DNA of 64,000 bases from Alicyclobacillus pomorum DSM 14955 (GCF_000472905.1 NZ_AXAR01000001.1:140774-204773); one strand, 5' to 3'. Positions 7,762 through 17,088 are shown, counted from the stretch's first letter. Notes: generated by a model from the letters alone, not told the origin. Numbers and translations are program-made.

Positions 7762-9057
7762 GTGAACAAAATCCGGGTCCTATTTGCCAGCATGGCTGGT
7801 TCAATCATTGAGTGGTACGATTTCTACCTGTATGGTTCAGCAACCGGCTTGATTTTTTCGACGCAATACTTTCCATCGCACGATCCAGCCATCTCACTGA
7901 TTCTCGCCTTTTCCACCTTCGGTGCCGGTTACGCCGCTCGGCCTATCGGTAGTGTGTTATTCGGTCACCTCGGGGATAGGCTGGGGCGAAAGGCGACGCT
8001 CATTTATACGCTGGTCGGCATGGGATGCAGTTCAACGCTCATTGGTCTTCTTCCCACGTACAAGCAAATCGGTTTGCTTGCCCCAATCTTATTAGTGACG
8101 TTGCGGCTGATCCAGGGGATTTCCTTGGGGGGTGAATGGGGCGGAGCCATCCTCTTGGCAACAGAATACGCGCCGAAAGGAGTTCGTGGGCTTTATGGTT
8201 CGATTCCACAACTCGGGGTTCCTATCGGTTTGGTCACTGGGACATTAAGTTTTTCACTCCTCAGTCACTTGGGCACCAACGACCAGTTTATGACATGGGG
8301 ATGGCGGATTCCCTTCCTCTTCAGTGTGGTGCTCGTAAGTTTAGCCATCTGGATCCGGAGTGGTATAGAGGAAACGCCCGTCTTTCAGGTGCAGAAGGAA
8401 CGTGGCGATATCGCACGGCTGCCCATCGTTGAAGTCATCCGCAGCGATTGGAAAAACGTACTACGTGCCATCGGGTTGAAACTCGGTGACGGGTTCTTCA
8501 ACGTGTTCTCCATGTCCTATGTGCTTACGTTTGCTACCGTATACTTAGGCTATTCTCGTAACACTGCTTTAAACGCCCTGACCATCGGTTCCGCTATCAT
8601 GCTCGTCACCATCCCGATGGTGGGTTACATTTCCGATTTTGTCGGCCGGAAACGCATCTATATCGGGGGATTGATTCTTCTATTCCTTCTTTCGGTTCCT
8701 TATTTTTCGTTGATTGGCAAAGGGGCCGGCTGGTTTCACTTGATGCAGGCGGTCATGCTTGGAGTCATCTGGGCGGCGATTTTCTCTACACAGGGGACGC
8801 TTTTCTCCGAACTGTTTCCGGCTCGAGTCCGTTATACTGGTCTATCGGTTGGTTACCAGATCGCCGCAGCCATTGTTGGTTTTGGCCCACTGATGTGGAC
8901 ATCCATGGCCAAGGCGTATGGTCCATCGCCGTGGAAATTTGGTGGGTTCATGATGGTAGGGCTTGCTCTCAGCCTCACATTAAGCCTGTTTGCGTCTGGG
9001 ACGAGACGTATGGCCTACTCGCGTACGAGGGACCCAGAAATCTCTACGAATTCATAG
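7762..9057 (+). CDS. MHS family MFS transporter (organic acid/metabolite:H+ symporter)
   Basis: A 431-residue, twelve-helix major facilitator of the metabolite:proton symporter branch. The family signatures are seen: IEWYDFYLYG in helix 1, GHLGDRLGRKATL in loop 2-3, RLIQGISLGGEWGGA in helix 4 and RSGIEETPVF in the central loop. GTG 7762 was chosen because GGAGGGGAGGAAG lies just before it and the protein then starts at the first helix; an ATG 105 bases upstream is in frame but lacks a ribosome site. It probably imports the acid used by the ligase encoded upstream. Confidence 0.9.
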   Translation: MNKIRVLFASMAGSIIEWYDFYLYGSATGLIFSTQYFPSHDPAISLILAFSTFGAGYAARPIGSVLFGHLGDRLGRKATLIYTLVGMGCSSTLIGLLPTYKQIGLLAPILLVTLRLIQGISLGGEWGGAILLATEYAPKGVRGLYGSIPQLGVPIGLVTGTLSFSLLSHLGTNDQFMTWGWRIPFLFSVVLVSLAIWIRSGIEETPVFQVQKERGDIARLPIVEVIRSDWKNVLRAIGLKLGDGFFNVFSMSYVLTFATVYLGYSRNTALNALTIGSAIMLVTIPMVGYISDFVGRKRIYIGGLILLFLLSVPYFSLIGKGAGWFHLMQAVMLGVIWAAIFSTQGTLFSELFPARVRYTGLSVGYQIAAAIVGFGPLMWTSMAKAYGPSPWKFGGFMMVGLALSLTLSLFASGTRRMAYSRTRDPEISTNS

Positions 9058-9130
9058 ATCCACGATGAGCCTCGTCGTAGTGAACCGCTCTCCAGTGGAA
9101 ATTGAAACATCCTTTCGGTACGAAAAATTG

Positions 9131-9163
9131 TGAGCCGCAAGGTGCCTTCGACCTTGCGGCTCA
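9131..9163 (-). terminator. Rho-independent terminator of serA-serC
   Basis: A thirteen-base perfect stem (TGAGCCGCAAGGT / ACCTTGCGGCTCA) has, on the minus strand, a following CAATTTTTCG. It ends the serine operon and may also stop plus-strand readthrough from the transporter gene. Confidence 0.88.
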
Positions 9164-9197
9164 AGAATTAGGTGACCCTTCTCGTCATCAACCCTGA

Positions 9198-10298
9198 TCA
9201 ATGCTTCTTCTGAAACGCCCGCATGAACTCTGCCAAGCGTTCACAGGATGACACTTCCACGGCGTTGTAGAGCGAGGCTCGGAAGCCACCGACAGAGCGG
9301 TGTCCGGAAAGCCCGGAAAGCCCAGCTTCTTTCGCCTCGTTTAGAAACGCAGTCTCCAACTCCTTGGAGGCCAACCTGAATGTCACGTTCATCTGCGAGC
9401 GGCTCTCCGGATCAACAACGCCCTGGTAGAACCCATCGCTGTCGTCGATGGCTGCATACACGAGGTCAGCCTTCACTTTGGCTCTGCGTTCCATTTCCTG
9501 CACGCCGCCTTCTTCTTCCACCCATGCCAGGACACGCTCTACGGCGTGCACGGCAAACACCGGCGGCGTGTTGTACTTGGAATCGTTCTTCAAGTGCGTT
9601 GCATATTGCAAAATCTTGGGGACGCCGCTTGTCGACAGGCTTTCCACCCAATCCTTGCGGACAATCACCACCGTGACGCCGGCGGGGCCGAGGTTTTTCT
9701 GCGCGCCCGCGTAAATCAGATGGAAGTTCTGCACTGGGATGGGTCTCGACAGAATGTCGCTGGACATGTCTGCGACGAGCGGCGCTGACGTTTCGGGGAA
9801 GGTTCTCCACTGAGAGCCGACAATGGTTTCGTTGGATGTGATGTGAACGTACGCATCGTCTGGTGACGCAATGTCTGCGGAGAGACTTGGAATGGACCGA
9901 TAGCCGACTTCCTTGCTGCTCGCCGCCACGCGTACCTTGCCCACCCGGCCTGCTTCATCGTACGCTTTCTCCGACCACTGTCCTGTCAACACGTACGCGC
10001 CGGTTCGCCCTTCTTGCAGAAAGTTCATGGGAATCATGGCAAATTGCAGGCTCGCGCCACCCTGCAGGAACAGGACGTCGTGTGTGTCGGGAATGTCGAG
10101 CAATCGTCGCAATCGCTCTTTCGCGCGCTCTTGAATCTGTTCATACGCGGGGCTTCTGTGACTGATTTCCAATACGGACAAGTTCAAATCGCCGTACTCT
10201 GCAGCATCCTTGCTGATTTGCTCAAGCACCGGGCCAGGAAGAGGGCCTGGACCAGCGCCGAAGTAATCCTTCCGAAGCTTCGTCTTCACTGTGTTCAT
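9198..10298 (-). CDS. serC: Phosphoserine aminotransferase
   Basis: A 366-residue class V PLP aminotransferase converting 3-phosphohydroxypyruvate to phosphoserine. FGAGPGPLP near the N-terminus, HRSPAY, FLQGGAS and the PLP lysine in YAGAQKNLGPAG (Lys201) are all as expected. The C-terminal SGHRSVGGFRASLYNAV is characteristic. The ATG at 10298 is preceded by GGAGGTGGAG; an in-frame extension to 10400 would run into serA and is rejected. It begins 16 bases after the serA stop, so the two form one operon. No phosphatase gene (serB) is nearby. Confidence 0.96.
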   Translation of the reverse strand: MNTVKTKLRKDYFGAGPGPLPGPVLEQISKDAAEYGDLNLSVLEISHRSPAYEQIQERAKERLRRLLDIPDTHDVLFLQGGASLQFAMIPMNFLQEGRTGAYVLTGQWSEKAYDEAGRVGKVRVAASSKEVGYRSIPSLSADIASPDDAYVHITSNETIVGSQWRTFPETSAPLVADMSSDILSRPIPVQNFHLIYAGAQKNLGPAGVTVVIVRKDWVESLSTSGVPKILQYATHLKNDSKYNTPPVFAVHAVERVLAWVEEEGGVQEMERRAKVKADLVYAAIDDSDGFYQGVVDPESRSQMNVTFRLASKELETAFLNEAKEAGLSGLSGHRSVGGFRASLYNAVEVSSCERLAEFMRAFQKKH

Positions 10299-10314
10299 CG
10301 TCTCCACCTCCGCG

Positions 10315-11895
10315 TTACAGTTCAATGGACCGGACTTGCACAAGATCTGGGATTTGGCGGACGCGTTCCACAATATCGGCCGGAATCGCTTTGTCGACAC
10401 TCAGCAGCATGACCGCGTCGCCACCCTGTTCGTGCCGACCCACTTGCATCCCCGCAATATTGATAGCGGCATCGCCAATCAGCGTGCCAATCTTGCCAAT
10501 CATACCAGGTTTGTCGCGGTGCAGGGTGTACAGCAGGTTGCCTTCTGGGGCGACGTCAATTCGAAATCCGTCAATTTCCACAATTTTGGGGCCATAGCCG
10601 TTGTACAGGGTACCGGAGACGGTATGCTGTTCTTCCTTCGTTGCGGCAGTGACGGAAATCATGTTGGTGAAGACTTTGCTGGATTGCCGCACTTCCCGCA
10701 CATGAATGCCTTTCTCCTTAGCCACGACGAGGGCATTGATGAAGTTCACTTCGTCCGCGTACGTCTGTGCGAGCAAGCCCTTGAGGACGGTGCGTGTCAG
10801 CAAGGACACGTCGTGGTTCGCAATGTCCCCGGAATACGTGATGTCCACCTGTACACTTGGATGGAGCAGGAGCTGACCGACGAATTTGCCCAGTTTTTCA
10901 CCAAGGGTCAGGTAGGGTTGAAGATTGCGCTTTTGTTCCTCCGTCATGGACGGCAGGTTCACCGCATTGCGGAAAGGCTTGTCAGTAAGAATGTTCACAA
11001 CTTCCTCTGCGACGGCAACGGCCACCAGAGATTGTGCTTCTACCGTGGACGCACCGAGGTGGGGAGTCAGGATGACGTTCTCACATGCTCGCAACGGGTG
11101 ATCCGCAGGCAACGGCTCTTGTTCAAACACATCCAGGGCGGCACCTGCGACCTTGCCGATTTGCAGTGCCTCCACAAGCGCTTTTTCGTCGATGATGCCA
11201 CCGCGCGCGCAGTTGATAATGCGTACTCCGGGCTTCATCTTGTCGAACGCGTTGACGTCGAGGAGGTGGTGTGTCTCCTTCAGCAGCGGCGTATGGACCG
11301 TAATAAAGTCAGCATTGGCAATCGCTTCATCGAGGGTCACGCGTTGAATGCCGAGAGACTCTGCACGTTCGTCGGTGAGGTATGGATCGTACCCGAGGAC
11401 GTTCATCTGAAAGGCGAGCGCACGCTTTGCTACCTCAGTGCCAATGCGCCCCATACCAACGACGGCCAGCGTTTTGCCGCGGAGCTCCACGCCCACAAAG
11501 CGTCCCCGAGACCATTTGCCGTCGCAGACGGAAACGTACGCCTGTGGAATGTGCCGTGCTAGAGCCAGCAACATGGCGAGTGTGTGTTCGGCTGCCGCAA
11601 TTGTGTTTCCGTCCGGCGCGTTCACCACAACCACGCCTCGGCGCGTCGCAGCGTTCACATCAATGTTGTCAACGCCGACACCCGCCCTGCCGATGGCTCT
11701 CAGCTTGGCTCCGGCCGCAATGACTCTGTCTGTGACCTGGGTCTGGGAGCGGACGAGGAGGGCGTCTGCATCCGCGATTTCCTGCAGCAGCTCGGATTCG
11801 GAGAGTCCCGTCCGGACCACGATGTCGATGTTTCCGAGACGACGTAGCACTTGCAGACCTTCTTCAGCGATTTCGTCCGTGACCAGGACTTTCAC
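10315..11895 (-). CDS. serA: D-3-phosphoglycerate dehydrogenase
   Basis: A 526-residue, full-length type enzyme: N-terminal catalytic/NAD domain, an intervening domain (about 315-445) and a C-terminal ACT domain (about 455-526). It oxidises 3-phosphoglycerate in the first step of serine synthesis and is often inhibited by serine through the ACT domain. The nucleotide motif VVGMGRIG sits near residue 146, and the catalytic HTPL and LGASTVEAQ segments are visible. GTG 11895 was chosen since AAAGGAGG lies seven bases upstream; longer in-frame starts run into the riboswitch terminator. Transcription is probably controlled by the ZTP-type riboswitch upstream. Confidence 0.96.
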   Translation of the reverse strand: MKVLVTDEIAEEGLQVLRRLGNIDIVVRTGLSESELLQEIADADALLVRSQTQVTDRVIAAGAKLRAIGRAGVGVDNIDVNAATRRGVVVVNAPDGNTIAAAEHTLAMLLALARHIPQAYVSVCDGKWSRGRFVGVELRGKTLAVVGMGRIGTEVAKRALAFQMNVLGYDPYLTDERAESLGIQRVTLDEAIANADFITVHTPLLKETHHLLDVNAFDKMKPGVRIINCARGGIIDEKALVEALQIGKVAGAALDVFEQEPLPADHPLRACENVILTPHLGASTVEAQSLVAVAVAEEVVNILTDKPFRNAVNLPSMTEEQKRNLQPYLTLGEKLGKFVGQLLLHPSVQVDITYSGDIANHDVSLLTRTVLKGLLAQTYADEVNFINALVVAKEKGIHVREVRQSSKVFTNMISVTAATKEEQHTVSGTLYNGYGPKIVEIDGFRIDVAPEGNLLYTLHRDKPGMIGKIGTLIGDAAINIAGMQVGRHEQGGDAVMLLSVDKAIPADIVERVRQIPDLVQVRSIEL

Positions 11896-11932
11896 AGTGA
11901 CTCCTCCTTTGTATACATAGCGCATGATATAC

Positions 11933-11971
11933 AAAACCTGGGCACGCTTCTGTAAAGAGGCGCCCAGGCGG
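11933..11971 (-). terminator. Riboswitch-associated terminator of serA leader
   Basis: On the minus strand CCTGGGC (11962-11968) can pair with GCCCAGG (11937-11943), followed by TTTTG. The 5' arm of the hairpin is part of the conserved CCGCCTGGGC block of the riboswitch, so ligand binding and termination are mutually exclusive. Confidence 0.75.
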
Positions 11972-12036
11972 TCGGCGAAATGTGTCATTTTGCACTCCCC
12001 GAGGGTACTCCCTCATGTTCCGCCAGTCGTGCAAAA
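11961..12036 (-). ncRNA. ZTP riboswitch (pfl motif) in serA leader
   Basis: Read on the minus strand, the aptamer elements occur in the right order. P1 is TTTTGCAC (12029-12036) paired with GTGCAAAA (11988-11995). Inside it are ACTGGCG (12021-12027), an inner hairpin GAGGG-AGTA-CCCTC and GGGGAG (11995-12000). After a linker comes the CCGCCTGGGC block (11962-11971), which forms the pseudoknot. These are the hallmark conserved blocks of the ZTP/ZMP riboswitch class, which senses a purine intermediate that accumulates when 10-formyl-THF is short. The class normally controls one-carbon and purine genes; serA supplies serine for one-carbon units, so this target makes sense. Ligand binding is inferred, not shown. 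Confidence 0.88.
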
Positions 12037-12061
12037 CGTAATGTTCTGAACGTTTGTAGTT

Positions 12062-12090
12062 AGCTTAGTCTGCCTATTGAAATGTGTCAA
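12062..12090 (-). promoter_or_regulatory. Sigma-A promoter of serA-serC
   Basis: On the minus strand TTGACA (12085-12090) and TAAGCT (12062-12067) are separated by exactly 17 bases. The start point would fall near 12055, about 20 bases before the riboswitch. Confidence 0.82.
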
Positions 12091-12244
12091 GAGGCAGACG
12101 CTGGCGTCGTCTATCAAAATTGCGTTTCTATGCCGAATGTAACAGAAATGATAGAATTTCGCGAACCTAACATCTGATGTTGGAACTCAAACATCCGCCC
12201 ACACATATGATCCAGCACGTCAGATCACTGGTGCTGGTGGTTGT

Positions 12245-13155
12245 ATGAATGACAACGAATTGCGTCTTGGTATTGCGCTTTGTGGAGCCGAACTGGCAGG
12301 AACTCTGCACGTCGGTGTTCTGTTTGCACTCGAGCGACTCGGAATACGACCGACACACATTGCAGGCACGAGTGCGGGTGCCTTGGTTGCCTCGATGTAC
12401 GCTCATGGATACAGATTCGATGATTTTAGAAGAGCTGTGAAAAAATTCCCGGGTCTGTTGCTCTTGGACTATGGGTTTCCTATGGTATCGTCGATGTCAA
12501 ATCTGGTTCGGCACGCTTGGAAAGGGAAGGACGTCTCCGCACCGAACGGAGTCTTTCGGGGTAAACGACTGCAACGATATGTGAAACGGATTCACCACAA
12601 TCGATTACCCAAACTTCCCTACTACGTGGTCGCTACAGACTTGTACACGACAAACACTGTCACATTCACGAATGATTCTCACTGCATTCAAAAGGGATAT
12701 GCGGAACAAAGCACTGACCTTATCAAGGAGATTTGCGGTAGCTGTTCGATTCCAGGTTTGTTCACACCTATAAATACAGGAAATGGATGCTTGTCGATGG
12801 CGGCGTACGTGAGACGGTGCCGATATCCATTCTCCGTCAAGTCGGTTGCAACAAAATCATCGCGATTGACGTACAAAACATATCTCAAAATTGGTATCCA
12901 GTCACCATGGTGGATGTATTAAAACGTTCATTGGTGGCGCTGATAGATGAATCTACGGACAGCAGTCATTTGCAAGGGGACGATGTTCTCGTCATCAAAC
13001 CAGACGTAAAAAGGACGTCGTGGTGGTCGTGCCGCAAACCCATGAAGAGCAACATTGACCTCGGATATCAGCATGTACTGAATATGCGCCAACAAATCTT
13101 TGACTTTCTGTCCGTCAAACAGAACTCGACGCCTATCCAGCGATGTGCAAAATAA
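12245..13155 (+). pseudogene. Patatin-like phospholipase, frameshifted
   Basis: The first frame (ATG 12245) carries the patatin N-terminal domain with nucleophile motif GTSAGA and runs to CSIPGLFTPINTGNG. There the protein should continue LVDGGVRETVP, the segment with the catalytic Asp of the DGG motif, but that segment lies in the other frame, from about 12787 to a stop at 13155. A single-base deletion near 12780-12790 explains this. The usual oxyanion-hole GGGxxG is replaced by CGAELAG, a second sign of decay. The region is visibly richer in A+T than its neighbours, hinting at acquisition. Programmed frameshifting or an assembly error are the alternatives. Confidence 0.8.
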
Positions 13156-13203
13156 CGTTCATAAAAGCAGCCTGGGACACCCAAGGCACAATTGCAACAT
13201 TAT

Positions 13204-13230
13204 GCGCCCACCAGTCCGACTGGTGGGCGC
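13204..13230 (-). terminator. Strong hairpin at end of NAD operon
   Basis: A twelve-base perfect stem (GCGCCCACCAGT / ACTGGTGGGCGC) with a three-base loop sits between the convergent patatin pseudogene and the cysteine desulfurase gene. The T-tract is poor on both strands, so it may act as a transcript stabiliser or a weak terminator. Confidence 0.6.
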
Positions 13231-13234
13231 CATG

Positions 13235-14404
13235 TTATCGAGTGAGCTTGCCACGGAGTTGGTGCACTGTCGTGTGCAACGCCTGGACGAAACGTGGAAT
13301 ATCCTCCGCGTGCGTTTCTCGTCCGAGACTGATGCGCAGCGATCCGTGAATGTAGCGCGGGTCAACACCCATGGCCTGCAACACGGCAGAGGGTTCCGCT
13401 GTACCGGCCGAACACGCCGAACCCGCCGAGACGTGCACCCCCATCCGGTCAAGTTCCAACAGCACGGCCTCTCCTAACACATCTGCCAAACAGATGTGCA
13501 GCACGTGCGGAAGGGTGGGCCATCCACTCACGGTATGAAGCACATCGGGCACGTGCAAGGCAATCTCGTCGGCCAGTTGGTCTCGCAACGCGGACAGCCG
13601 CTTTGACTCCTGCGCCAATTCACCCAACGCCAAGTCCAACGCAACCGCGGCTCCGTGAATCGCTGGTACATTTTCTGTGCTCGACCGCAGCCCGCGTTCC
13701 TGCCCGCCACCAAACAGAATCGGTTGTAGTTTCGCTCGACGGGTGGCAATGAGAATGCCCAACCCTTTGGGTCCGTAAAACTTGTGGGCGGAGCAGGTGA
13801 GCAAATCCACACCCAGTTGTCGAAACGACACCGGGATCTTTCCGACGGCCTGAACGGCATCGGTGTGCACCAGTATGCCACGTGGCCGGCACAACGCAGC
13901 AATGTCTGCCACCGGTTGCAGTGTTCCCACCTCGTTGTTCGCCATCATCACAGACACCAACTTGGTGTTGTCGCGAAGGGCCTTTTCCAGGTCCGACACC
14001 CGGATGACGCCGCTCTCTGGAACGGGGAGCCACGTGACGTCTACTCCTAGCCTCTCCAGCCGTCGAAAACAGTTCTTCGCCGCAGGGTGCTCGAGCTCGC
14101 TTGTGATGACGTGGATGCCATCCCCAGATGCGGTGGGGGTCTGCAAGTATTCTGCCAGGGCGCCGAAGATGGCCAAGTTGTTGGCCTCAGTCCCGCTTGA
14201 CGTGAAGATCACTTCCGTCGGCTTAGCGTCCAGACACTGTGCGATGCGAGCGCGGGCGAGCTCCACCGTCTGCTTCGCTTTCCGGCCTTCTTCGTGCAAG
14301 CTGGACGGATTGCCAAACTGTGTTTCGTAGACGCTAACCATTTCTCGCAATACTTCCGGGCGCAGCGGGGTGGTGGCGCAGTAATCCAGGTAGAGCGTAT
14401 CCAT
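13235..14404 (-). CDS. Cysteine desulfurase (NAD-cluster associated)
   Basis: A 389-residue NifS/IscS-type PLP enzyme that removes sulfur from cysteine as a persulfide. The cofactor lysine lies in SAHKFYGPKG (Lys208), and the reactive cysteine in SAGSACSAG (Cys331) on a mobile loop. Its place as the last gene after nadC-nadB-nadA indicates that it supplies sulfur for the 4Fe-4S cluster of quinolinate synthase, as the nifS gene beside the nad genes does in Bacillus. The start ATG overlaps no other gene and is 17 bases after the nadA stop. Confidence 0.93.
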   Translation of the reverse strand: MDTLYLDYCATTPLRPEVLREMVSVYETQFGNPSSLHEEGRKAKQTVELARARIAQCLDAKPTEVIFTSSGTEANNLAIFGALAEYLQTPTASGDGIHVITSELEHPAAKNCFRRLERLGVDVTWLPVPESGVIRVSDLEKALRDNTKLVSVMMANNEVGTLQPVADIAALCRPRGILVHTDAVQAVGKIPVSFRQLGVDLLTCSAHKFYGPKGLGILIATRRAKLQPILFGGGQERGLRSSTENVPAIHGAAVALDLALGELAQESKRLSALRDQLADEIALHVPDVLHTVSGWPTLPHVLHICLADVLGEAVLLELDRMGVHVSAGSACSAGTAEPSAVLQAMGVDPRYIHGSLRISLGRETHAEDIPRFVQALHTTVHQLRGKLTR

Positions 14405-14421
14405 AGCTCCGATTCTCCTCG

Positions 14422-15528
14422 TTACGCGATGGTAAGCATTTTGTCCAACGCGAGTTTTGCGAATTCGGCGACTTCACTCGGCACTTGAATCTGATTGACA
14501 ACTTCGCCGCGGCAGAGTGATTCCAGTGCCCAGGTCAGGTGTTCCGGGGAAATGCGCGACATCGTCGTACACGGGCAGACAATCGGATTGAGACTGAGGA
14601 TGGTCTGCTCCGGGTGCTGTTTTGCCAACCGGTGCACCAGGTTCACTTCTGTACCGATGGCCCAGACCGTACCCGGTTTGGCTGCTTCGACTTGGGCGAT
14701 GATGTACTCGGTCGATCCGAACATGTCCGCCGCCGCGACCACGTCGTGGTTACACTCGGGGTGAACCAGTACTTGAATCTCAGGGTACTGCTTTCGCAGT
14801 GCCTCCACCTGCGCGACATTGAAACGCTGATGTACGGAACAGAAACCCTTCCAGAGGATGACCTTCACGTGCTGCGGCGTTTGGCCTGGGAGCCACTCGA
14901 ACTGACCAGTCTGCTGGTTGTAGACGACAAGTTCCTTGTCCGTCATGCCCATGTCCAGTGCCGTATTGCGGCCCAGGTGCTCGTCTGGGAAAAACAGCAC
15001 GCGTTCACCTTGTGCAAGCGCCCAGGTCAGGATTTTCCGGGCGTTGGACGAGGTACAAACGGCGCCCCCATGGCGTCCGCAGAACGCTTTTAAGACAGCT
15101 GCGGAGTTCACGTAGGTGATGGGCACTGTGGTGCCCCCGAAGACGTCCGTGACCGTTTCCCAACACTCGTCCACCTGGTCTGGGTTTGCCATGTCCGCCA
15201 TCGAGCAGCCAGCGTTGAGATCTGGCAAGACAACTACCTGTTCCGGCCCAGTCAAGATATCGGCGGTTTCCGCCATGAAGTGTACGCCGCAAAACACGAT
15301 GTACTTGGCCGTCGTGTTTTGCGCTGCGAGCCGTGCCAATTTAAACGAGTCACCGGTGAGGTCTGCGAACTGGATCACTTCATCCCGTTGATAGTGATGC
15401 CCAAGGATCAGCAGATCTTGGCCGAGCGTGGCTTTCGCTTGGGCAATTCGCGCTTGCCACTCAGACGCAGATAACCCCATGTATTCTTTCGGCAATCCAG
15501 TTTGGATGGGTATGGTTGCAGTCGTCAC
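14422..15528 (-). CDS. nadA: Quinolinate synthase
   Basis: A 368-residue iron-sulfur enzyme that condenses iminoaspartate with dihydroxyacetone phosphate to quinolinate. The LILGHHYQRDEV motif, FCGVHFMAETA, and conserved cysteines in CGVHF, GAVCTSS and PIVCPCTTM (the cluster ligands) are present. GTG 15528 is preferred to the upstream ATG at 15543 because GGAGG lies seven bases before the GTG and inside the longer form. It follows nadB after 27 bases. Confidence 0.95.
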   Translation of the reverse strand: MTTATIPIQTGLPKEYMGLSASEWQARIAQAKATLGQDLLILGHHYQRDEVIQFADLTGDSFKLARLAAQNTTAKYIVFCGVHFMAETADILTGPEQVVVLPDLNAGCSMADMANPDQVDECWETVTDVFGGTTVPITYVNSAAVLKAFCGRHGGAVCTSSNARKILTWALAQGERVLFFPDEHLGRNTALDMGMTDKELVVYNQQTGQFEWLPGQTPQHVKVILWKGFCSVHQRFNVAQVEALRKQYPEIQVLVHPECNHDVVAAADMFGSTEYIIAQVEAAKPGTVWAIGTEVNLVHRLAKQHPEQTILSLNPIVCPCTTMSRISPEHLTWALESLCRGEVVNQIQVPSEVAEFAKLALDKMLTIA

Positions 15529-15555
15529 GATATCTACCTCCATGTTGGTCAGTTT

Positions 15556-17088
15556 CTAATGGGTAGGGACCGTCGCATACGTACATGGTTGTTGCAGTCG
15601 AGTGTCCACGCAGTCCAGTGCCGACTCCGTCTTAGGAAAATCGGATCGATAGTGGGCGCCGCGGCTTTCTTCGCGCAACAGCGCGCTCTGGACAACGAGC
15701 AGCGCCGTGTACACTGCTGCAGCGTGGGGGTACCTATCCTGCAACGCAAGTAAGTTGGACAACCCATGCTGCAGTTGAGCGCCGTCTCGGACGATGCCTG
15801 CACATGTCCACATCACGTCCTGTACTTGGCTCAGTAACTCGGGTGGAGGTGTGGTAAATCTTGTCACTGGTTGTAGCGAATCGGGTGCCTCAAGCGGCAT
15901 TTCCTCCGTGTCCTGTAATACGAGCGACAATTGGTGCGCCATCACCAGACATTCGAGCAGTGAGTTGCTCGCCAGCCGATTCGCTCCATGCAAGCCGGTG
16001 CTGGAGACTTCGCCAACCGCGTACAATCCGGGAACACAGGTTTCACCGGCCAGTGTGGCTTCCACGCCGCCCATCATGAAGTGGGCAGCTGGAGCAACCG
16101 GCAGCAAGTCGCGCTCTGGGTTGTAGCCGCGCGCCAGGCAGCCGTTGAAAATGGTAGGGAACCGCGCCTGAAAGTCGTCCACCTTCCGTGCATCCAGGTA
16201 CACAGGTTCGCCGCGTTGCAAGGATTCATAGATGGTTCGAGCAATAACGTCGCGCGGAGCCAGGTCTTGCATGGGGTGGAAGGCCATCAAGCGGCGACCA
16301 TCCCTGTACACCAAGTGCGCCCCTGCGCCGCGAACCGCTTCTGAGATGAGAAAGCGTGGATTACAGTCCGCGTCGAGCGCGGTTGGATGAAACTGGACAA
16401 ACTCAAGGTTTCGAACGGTTGCACCCACCGAGTGCGCTAAGGCAATACCGTCTCCGGTGGAACCCGGAGGGTTGGTTGTCCGCGCATACAGCTGTCCAGC
16501 TCCTCCTGTGGCCAGAACAGTCCCGCGGCGGGCACGTATCCACAGCTCTTCACCGCTGTTCGCATCCGTTGCGAGCACACCTGCGACGCGCCCGTTGGCA
16601 TCGACAAGTAAACTATTCACGGCGTGGTGGTTGAGATGAACGATGTTCAGCTCGTCACCAAGGCGTGCGTGGAGACTCAACATCACGTTTTTCCCGCTCG
16701 CATCTCCCCCGGCGTGCAGGATGCGCCGCCGAGAGTGTGCCCCTTCCAATCCCAACGAGAGGCGCCCTGTCTTGCCATCCACATCAAACGACACGCCTAG
16801 GCGCTCAAGCCAGCGCACCCTATCTGGTGCTGCGCCTGCCACATCCGCTACCACAGCGGGATGGCACAGCCCGTGTCCCGCGTTCAACGTATCCGCCACG
16901 TGGAGTTCTACGCTATCCCCGTGGTCGACGGCGGCGGCGATGCCTCCCTGCGCCCAGTAGGAATTGCAGCCTGTGACAGGCTCTTTGGAGACAACGGCGA
17001 CGTCACCCCATTGGCACAGTTCCAGGGCGGCGGCGGTGCCTGCCAGTCCACAGCCGACAATGACGAAGTCAAACGCGAGGCGGTTCAT
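15556..17088 (-). CDS. nadB: L-aspartate oxidase
   Basis: A 510-residue flavoprotein of the succinate dehydrogenase/fumarate reductase group, oxidising aspartate to iminoaspartate for NAD synthesis. The FAD motif IVGCGLAGTAAAL, SYWAQGGIAAA, HSRRRILHAGG and the later APAAHFMMGGV, together with GLHGANRLASNSLLE, mark the family. ATG 17088 has AAGG at a good distance; the ATG two codons earlier is too close to it. Its start overlaps the end of nadC by 20 bases, which suggests translational coupling. Confidence 0.95.
   Translation of the reverse strand: MNRLAFDFVIVGCGLAGTAAALELCQWGDVAVVSKEPVTGCNSYWAQGGIAAAVDHGDSVELHVADTLNAGHGLCHPAVVADVAGAAPDRVRWLERLGVSFDVDGKTGRLSLGLEGAHSRRRILHAGGDASGKNVMLSLHARLGDELNIVHLNHHAVNSLLVDANGRVAGVLATDANSGEELWIRARRGTVLATGGAGQLYARTTNPPGSTGDGIALAHSVGATVRNLEFVQFHPTALDADCNPRFLISEAVRGAGAHLVYRDGRRLMAFHPMQDLAPRDVIARTIYESLQRGEPVYLDARKVDDFQARFPTIFNGCLARGYNPERDLLPVAPAAHFMMGGVEATLAGETCVPGLYAVGEVSSTGLHGANRLASNSLLECLVMAHQLSLVLQDTEEMPLEAPDSLQPVTRFTTPPPELLSQVQDVMWTCAGIVRDGAQLQHGLSNLLALQDRYPHAAAVYTALLVVQSALLREESRGAHYRSDFPKTESALDCVDTRLQQPCTYATVPTH

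Noticed and set aside
10291..11562. Plus-strand open frame of 423 codons
   Set aside because: It is antisense to serA, with composition typical of a shadow frame.
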